DNA from: Dyadobacter sp. CY343
GTDB taxonomy: Bacteria; Bacteroidota; Bacteroidia; Cytophagales; Spirosomataceae
NCBI RefSeq assembly: GCF_021390335.1
Contig: NZ_JAJUXK010000010.1
Location: forward strand, 173,742 to 237,741
Length of the DNA stretch: 64,000 nucleotides
Direction: 5' to 3'
The first letter of the stretch is position 1, and every line of letters starts with the position of its first letter. Made by a program: the position numbers and the translations under genes. The notes under the pieces are model-generated. The model was not told the origin of the DNA, did no database searches, and saw only the letters and a program-made list of their open reading frames with translations. Of this stretch, positions 59,567 to 64,000 are shown piece by piece.

Positions 59567-59818
59567 TTAAGCTTCTTTCTGTCCGTAACGTTTTCTGAAC
59601 TTATCAACACGTCCCGCAGTATCAACCAGTACGTTTTTACCAGTATAAAAAGGGTGCGACTGAGAAGAAACCTCTACTTTGTAAACAGGATAAGATTTAC
59701 CGTCTTCCCAAGTGATATTTTCAGTGGTTTCGATTGTAGAACGTGTAACGAATTTGTAGTCGCTCGACAGATCCCAGAAAATTACCTCTCTATATTTGGG
59801 ATGAATATCTTTTTTCAT
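59567..59818 (-). CDS. rpmE2: 50S ribosomal protein L31 type B
   Basis: 83 residues. It begins MKKDIHPKYREVIFWDLSSD and contains the GKSYPVYKVEVSSQSHPFYT block and GRVDKFRKRYGQ end of type B L31. The four cysteines of the zinc-binding A type are absent, so this is the zinc-independent form used in low zinc, although in Bacteroidota it is often the only copy. A strong terminator follows 35 bases past the stop. Confidence 0.96.
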   Translation of the reverse strand: MKKDIHPKYREVIFWDLSSDYKFVTRSTIETTENITWEDGKSYPVYKVEVSSQSHPFYTGKNVLVDTAGRVDKFRKRYGQKEA

Positions 59819-59947
59819 TGGTATATGGTATTATTTGTTTCTATACAATTCTCAAAAAGGATTGCAAAAGTAAGTATTCTAATTTTTCAAACCAAGTATT
59901 AAAACTGTATCTTTTTAAATATTAATACCATACGAAAATTTCTACGG

Positions 59948-60859
59948 CTAAACTTCACTAAGCTGCTGTTTCAGAACTTCGATCCCTTTTTTCGCTTCCC
60001 TATGAAAATCGGTGTAAGTAAAGCATTCAATAGACAACCCGCCTTTGTATTTGATCTTCTTTAATGCGCTGAGATACGGTCTGAAATCGTCGCCTTTTAC
60101 GCCAGGAGGAGTTCGGTTTTCTTTTTCGGCAATGTGGCAATGCACAATATGCTTGCCATATTTCACGATCTCGGTCGCAGGCTCGTCTTCCTTTAGCATA
60201 TGAAAAATGTCGCAAAGCAGCTTGATCGACGGGCTTTTCACGGCGTCAATGATCTCAACTCCCTCCGCCAGACTGTTGATAAAGTTCGTCTCTCCCTTAT
60301 TAAGCGGCTCCACGGCAATAGTAACACCATATTTTTCAGCAAGCGGGGCCATTTTTTTTGTCAATTCAATGTGCTGGGCTTTGGCGGTAGCCCGGTCGAA
60401 ACCTTCGGGGATAATCCGCGAGCCGCCGCTTCCAAATACTACATATTGAGATTTGCATTCCCTCGCCCGCTTCAAAACGAGCTCGGTCCTTTGCAGGATC
60501 GCCTCGTGATTAGCATCGGGGCCCAGCGTTTTCAATGCTGCTGGTAACAAGATCACATAAGACTTGATCGGAAAGTTATCCTGATGGAGTTGCTGCAAAT
60601 TCTGCTGATACTTTTCGTCGCCCCCGGAAGGGATCAGGAATCCTCCGACAGACTCCTCTATATAGGAACATCCGGATTCTTTCAGAAAGTTGGCTTTGTC
60701 ATATGCAGCATAAACGCCAAGCGGGATCATATATTCGGGCTTTGTTCCGTGCATTGCAAATGCCTCGGGAATCAGGGATCCTGCTGCCAACCCTGCGAAC
60801 ACGCCTGAAGTCTTTTTCAGGAAGGTTCTTCTGCTATTTTGGTCAGTTTCAATGCTCAT
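59948..60859 (-). CDS. Secreted sugar phosphate isomerase/epimerase-type TIM barrel
   Basis: 303 residues from the ATG at 60859 (MSIETDQNSRRTFLKKTSGV); a longer frame upstream adds 17 residues that look non-coding. The N-terminus is a twin-arginine type signal (RRTFLKK). The xylose-isomerase-like barrel has the four metal ligands of the epimerase family: Glu in VAVEPLNKGETN, Asp in LLCDIFHMLKE, His in HIVHCHIAEKE and Glu in GGLSIECFTY. Similar proteins isomerise or epimerise sugars or cyclitols; the substrate is not known. Export makes a cytoplasmic sugar role unlikely. Confidence 0.85.
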   Translation of the reverse strand: MSIETDQNSRRTFLKKTSGVFAGLAAGSLIPEAFAMHGTKPEYMIPLGVYAAYDKANFLKESGCSYIEESVGGFLIPSGGDEKYQQNLQQLHQDNFPIKSYVILLPAALKTLGPDANHEAILQRTELVLKRARECKSQYVVFGSGGSRIIPEGFDRATAKAQHIELTKKMAPLAEKYGVTIAVEPLNKGETNFINSLAEGVEIIDAVKSPSIKLLCDIFHMLKEDEPATEIVKYGKHIVHCHIAEKENRTPPGVKGDDFRPYLSALKKIKYKGGLSIECFTYTDFHREAKKGIEVLKQQLSEV

Positions 60860-60910
60860 ATTGGTAGTTAGTTTAACTCGTTTGTTGTAAATATTTGGTT
60901 TTAAATACAA

Positions 60911-61282
60911 GTCTCCGTTAATAAAAGTTTTCTAATTAAGATTTATTATAAATAATGTTTTCTTATTAATTGCTTGATTTTCAGTTGTTGTTGAAGCAAT
61001 AATTTATGTTCAATAAAAAAGGCACTCAAAAAATGTTTGCAAATTTTGTAGCTGAAAATTTTTTAGAAAATTTTTCATTGAATACTTCTTACCCTTTTGG
61101 GAGCTAAATAACTAGGTATAAGTTTATTACCAGTTTCTTCATTTGCACTATGCCGGTAAACACCAATTTCTGCCCGGAACGCCGGTTGCGATTGTGACTA
61201 ATTTAGTGTTATTTCAACAGGTTTTAGAAAGTCAACTCCCCAGAATATACATCACTAACTTCCTTTAAAACACCACTTTACT
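60911..61282. other. Intergenic region between the TIM-barrel gene and nrdA
   Basis: This AT-rich stretch of 372 bases holds no convincing gene. I could not find a clear promoter, NrdR box or hairpin in it, apart from AT-only inverted segments. It must contain the nrdA promoter. Confidence 0.6.
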
Positions 61283-63733
61283 ATGTCAATGTATGTAATT
61301 AAGCGAGACGGTCGCCGCGAATCTGTGAAATTCGATAAGGTGACGGCCCGCATTGAAAAACTAAGCTACGGCCTGGACAGCAAGTATATTCAGCCGATCG
61401 AGGTAGCCAAAAAGGTTGTTTCCGGTATTTACGACGGTGTTACCACCGCAGAACTGGATAACCTTGCTGCCGAAACTGCGGCTTCGATGACCACCAAGCA
61501 CCCGGATTACGCGATCCTTGCTGCCCGCGTCGCGATCTCAAATCTTCATAAGAACACATTGAAGTCGTTTTCGGCAACAATGAAGCGCTTATTTACATAT
61601 ATAGATTCTAAGACTGGTGAAAATGCATCGCTCATTTCCAAGGAAGTGTATGAGGTAATTCGCCAGAATGCTTCGCTATTTGACTCTACTATTATATATG
61701 ACCGCGACTATGCCTATGATTATTTTGGCTATAAAACCCTGGAGAAATCATATTTACTGAAAGTTGACGGGAAAATTGTAGAGCGTCCGCAGCATATGCT
61801 GATGCGGGTTGCAGTTGGTATTCACCAGGAAGATATTCAGGCTGCGATTGAAACGTACCATTTGCTTTCTGAAAAATGGTTCACCCACGCAACGCCTACC
61901 TTATTTAATGCAGGTACGCCGAAGCCACAAATGTCTTCGTGCTTCCTTTTGACAATGAAGGAGGATAGTATCAGTGGTATATATGATACACTGAAAAACT
62001 GCGCGCTTATTTCACAGTCTGCGGGCGGGATCGGTTTGAGCATTCACGATGTGCGCGCAACAGGTTCTTATATTAAAGGTACAAATGGACAATCCAATGG
62101 TATTGTTCCGATGCTGCGGGTATTTAATGATACTGCAAGATATGTGGATCAGGGAGGTGGAAAGCGCAAAGGTTCTTTCGCTATATATATGGAACCCTGG
62201 CATGCTGATATTTTTGATTTCCTGGATTTGAAGAAAAACCACGGGAAAGAGGAACAGCGCGCGCGCGACCTTTTCTATGCATTATGGATTCCCGACTTGT
62301 TCATGAAACGCGTTGAGGCCAACGATACCTGGTCACTTTTCGATCCGCACGAATGCCCGGGACTTTCTGATACACATAGTGAAGACTTTGTAAAGCTTTA
62401 CGAACAATATGAATTAGAAGGAAAGGCGCGCAAAACTATAAAGGCGCAGGACCTTTGGTTCGCGATCATGGAGTCACAGATTGAGACTGGTACTCCTTAC
62501 ATGTTGTATAAGGATCACGCGAACAGTAAGTCAAACCAGAAAAATCTGGGCACGATTAAATCTTCAAACCTTTGTACTGAAATCATTGAGTATACTGCAC
62601 CAGATGAGGTAGCTGTATGTAACCTGGCTTCTATTGCATTGCCGAAGTTTGTAGAGCAGGGTCCTGACGGATATATGCGATTTGATCATCAGAAATTATA
62701 TGAGATCACCAAAGTGATCACGAAAAACCTGAACAAGATCATCGACCTGAATTACTATCCTATTCCGGAAGCTGAGAAAAGCAATAAAAGACACCGGCCA
62801 ATCGGTATTGGTGTGCAGGGATTGGCGGATGCATTCTGTTTAATGCGCATGCCATTTGACTCTGACGAAGCCCGCCAGTTGAACAAGGAGATTTTCGAAA
62901 CGATCTATTATGGATCAATGGAAGCTTCTATGGAGCTTGCCATGAAACTCGGGCCGTATGAAACCTGGGCTGGTAGTCCGATATCGCAGGGTATCTTCCA
63001 GTTTGATATGTGGAACGTAACTCCCGACAGTGATCGCTGGGACTGGGAGAAGATGAGAAAGGATGTTATGAAGTATGGAATTCGGAATTCGCTGCTCTTG
63101 GCGCCGATGCCAACTGCATCCACGAGTCAGATTCTGGGTAATAACGAATGTTTTGAGCCGTTTACTTCTAATATATATGTGAGAAGAGTTCTTTCAGGGG
63201 AGTTTGTGGTAGTCAATAAGTATTTGTTAAAGGATCTGGTCAGACTGAATCTTTGGAATGAAGAGATGAAAAATAATCTGGTTCGCGCAAGCGGATCTGT
63301 ACAAGCCATCCCGAATATTCCTCAAAATGTAAAAGACCTTTATAAGACAGCCTGGGAAATCAAGCAACGTAGTCTGCTGGACATGTCCGCCGACCGTGGC
63401 GCTTACATTTGTCAATCGCAGTCGTTAAATATCTTTATGGAAGAAGCAAATTTTGGCAAGCTGACTTCCATGCACTTCTACGCCTGGAAAAAGGGACTTA
63501 AAACAGGCATGTACTATCTACGTACCCGTGCAGCATCTGATCCGGTTCAGTTCACTGTAAGCAAGCAGGCAGAAGTATTGCTAGAGCCAGCGACGGCAGT
63601 TGTTACGGAAAAGGAACTGAATTACGTACAATATGCGGAAGAGCATGCAAAACCGGTGACGCCGCGTGATCATCGATCTGATATGCAATGTTCATTGGAC
63701 GATCCTGAAAGCTGCGAGGCTTGTGGCAGTTGA
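61283..63733 (+). CDS. nrdA: Class I ribonucleotide reductase large subunit
   Basis: 816 residues. An N-terminal ATP cone (YVIKRDGRRESVKFDKVTAR) controls overall activity. The catalytic core shows SSCFLLTMKEDSISGIYDTL with the first redox cysteine, SSNLCTEIIEYTAPDEVAVC with the thiyl-radical and partner cysteines, and LLLAPMPTASTSQILGNNEC. The C-terminal CSLDDPESCEACGS holds the CxxC pair that reduces the active site. It makes dNDPs from NDPs with the NrdB subunit, whose gene is 27 kb away. It is monocistronic, with a terminator directly downstream. Confidence 0.97.
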   Translation: MSMYVIKRDGRRESVKFDKVTARIEKLSYGLDSKYIQPIEVAKKVVSGIYDGVTTAELDNLAAETAASMTTKHPDYAILAARVAISNLHKNTLKSFSATMKRLFTYIDSKTGENASLISKEVYEVIRQNASLFDSTIIYDRDYAYDYFGYKTLEKSYLLKVDGKIVERPQHMLMRVAVGIHQEDIQAAIETYHLLSEKWFTHATPTLFNAGTPKPQMSSCFLLTMKEDSISGIYDTLKNCALISQSAGGIGLSIHDVRATGSYIKGTNGQSNGIVPMLRVFNDTARYVDQGGGKRKGSFAIYMEPWHADIFDFLDLKKNHGKEEQRARDLFYALWIPDLFMKRVEANDTWSLFDPHECPGLSDTHSEDFVKLYEQYELEGKARKTIKAQDLWFAIMESQIETGTPYMLYKDHANSKSNQKNLGTIKSSNLCTEIIEYTAPDEVAVCNLASIALPKFVEQGPDGYMRFDHQKLYEITKVITKNLNKIIDLNYYPIPEAEKSNKRHRPIGIGVQGLADAFCLMRMPFDSDEARQLNKEIFETIYYGSMEASMELAMKLGPYETWAGSPISQGIFQFDMWNVTPDSDRWDWEKMRKDVMKYGIRNSLLLAPMPTASTSQILGNNECFEPFTSNIYVRRVLSGEFVVVNKYLLKDLVRLNLWNEEMKNNLVRASGSVQAIPNIPQNVKDLYKTAWEIKQRSLLDMSADRGAYICQSQSLNIFMEEANFGKLTSMHFYAWKKGLKTGMYYLRTRAASDPVQFTVSKQAEVLLEPATAVVTEKELNYVQYAEEHAKPVTPRDHRSDMQCSLDDPESCEACGS

Positions 63734-63754
63734 AATAGCTTGCTTTATAAGCCG

Positions 63755-63784
63755 ATGGCACCTACGAAAGTGGGTGTCATTTTC
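63755..63784 (+). terminator. Rho-independent terminator after nrdA
   Basis: ATGGCACCTAC (63755-63765) pairs with GTGGGTGTCAT (63770-63780) through eleven base pairs, two of them G-U, around a GAAA tetraloop, followed by TTTTC. Confidence 0.8.
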
Positions 63785-63907
63785 ATTACAAGACTTCTTT
63801 ACAAGAAGTATAAAATTATTTTAAATTTTTTTTCCATTCTTCTATTTTCATTTTCAGTGAGTTGCGTTGTAGTGTTAAAATTTTGGTAAAAATATTTTGC
63901 TTTTGGA

Positions 63908-63939
63908 TTTGGATGTTAAAAATAAAGCCTGCACTTTTG
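63908..63939 (+). promoter_or_regulatory. Strong promoter-like sequence at the end of the window
   Basis: TTTG (63908-63911), 20 bases, then CACTTTTG (63932-63939, seven of eight to TAnnTTTG) fits the phylum promoter with ideal spacing. An AT-rich tract lies upstream, and a small hairpin (TCCC-AATC-GGGA) lies at the expected start of transcription. What it drives is beyond the window; no start codon or open frame follows closely, so an RNA operon is possible. Confidence 0.5.
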
Positions 63940-64000
63940 CACTCCCAATCGGGAACAACGGTAGCGCAGACGGCGAGACCACTAGTTCTGAAAGATTCAG

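Noticed and set aside
63950..64000. tRNA gene at the end of the window
   Set aside because: A GGTAGCGCAGAC string resembles a D-arm, but no acceptor or anticodon stem can be paired in the visible bases.
1..64000. Insertion sequences or prophage genes
   Set aside because: No transposase, integrase, terminase or capsid-like protein was recognised in any frame.

Overview
The window looks like chromosomal DNA of a member of the Bacteroidota, most probably a Cytophagales bacterium of the Dyadobacter/Spirosoma type. The reasons are a SusC/SusD outer-membrane pair, a second TonB-receptor-like barrel protein, a LytS/LytTR two-component pair, a YpdA-type (bacillithiol) reductase, a GlmU-like gene between holB and rpmE2, and several upstream sequences of the TAnnTTTG (-7) type used by the main sigma factor of this phylum. 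The genus is an inference. No transposase, prophage, rRNA or tRNA gene is visible.

Layout. 1-4934: end of a surface-polysaccharide locus (NeuC-type epimerase cut by the window edge, CMP-sugar synthetase, glycosyltransferase, O-antigen ligase-like protein, glycosyltransferase) as one overlapping + strand unit. 5328-16525: housekeeping genes (dnaG, pabB/pabC, priA, pyk) with a DUF4136 lipoprotein, a YtxH protein, a beta-propeller protein, YpdA, and an orphan antitoxin beside the stump of its toxin. 16582-24254: the four-gene ligase-associated DNA repair cluster (exonuclease, ATP-dependent ligase, Lhr-like helicase, PdeM nuclease), split by an oppositely oriented acyltransferase. 24410-31868: an accessory region with a Uma2 protein, a DUF5618 protein, two clusters of palindromic repeats, two copies of an unrecognised two-gene cassette around a GH43-type gene and tyrS, and a VapBC-like pair. 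31869-40623: metallophosphoesterase, recX, nrdB, two glycosyltransferases, corA, a DUF6934 gene with a tiny partner, MFS transporter, YigZ. 40727-53968: SusD/SusC, uvrA, LytTR/LytS and a large barrel protein. 54023-63733: hemC, higBA, rimK with a RimB-like protease, holB, GlmU-like, rpmE2, TIM-barrel isomerase, nrdA. The last 100 bases look like a strong promoter and the start of an RNA leader.

The most unusual content is in 25.5-31.1 kb. Two small proteins of about 70 and 75-89 residues, called X and Y here, occur twice in the same order (X then Y). Each pair lies next to a cluster of short palindromes that share a CTATAAACAGG head. Each gene of each pair has its own copy of a 20-24 base sequence just upstream, which looks like an operator. 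I do not recognise either protein family. Repeat material has also entered two coding sequences elsewhere, the 3' ends of the repair exonuclease and of recX.

Genes are tightly packed. Four convergent gene pairs have no spacer, or overlap within their stop codons. Clear hairpin terminators are found after ytxH, pyk, susD, the barrel gene/hemC, rpmE2 and nrdA.
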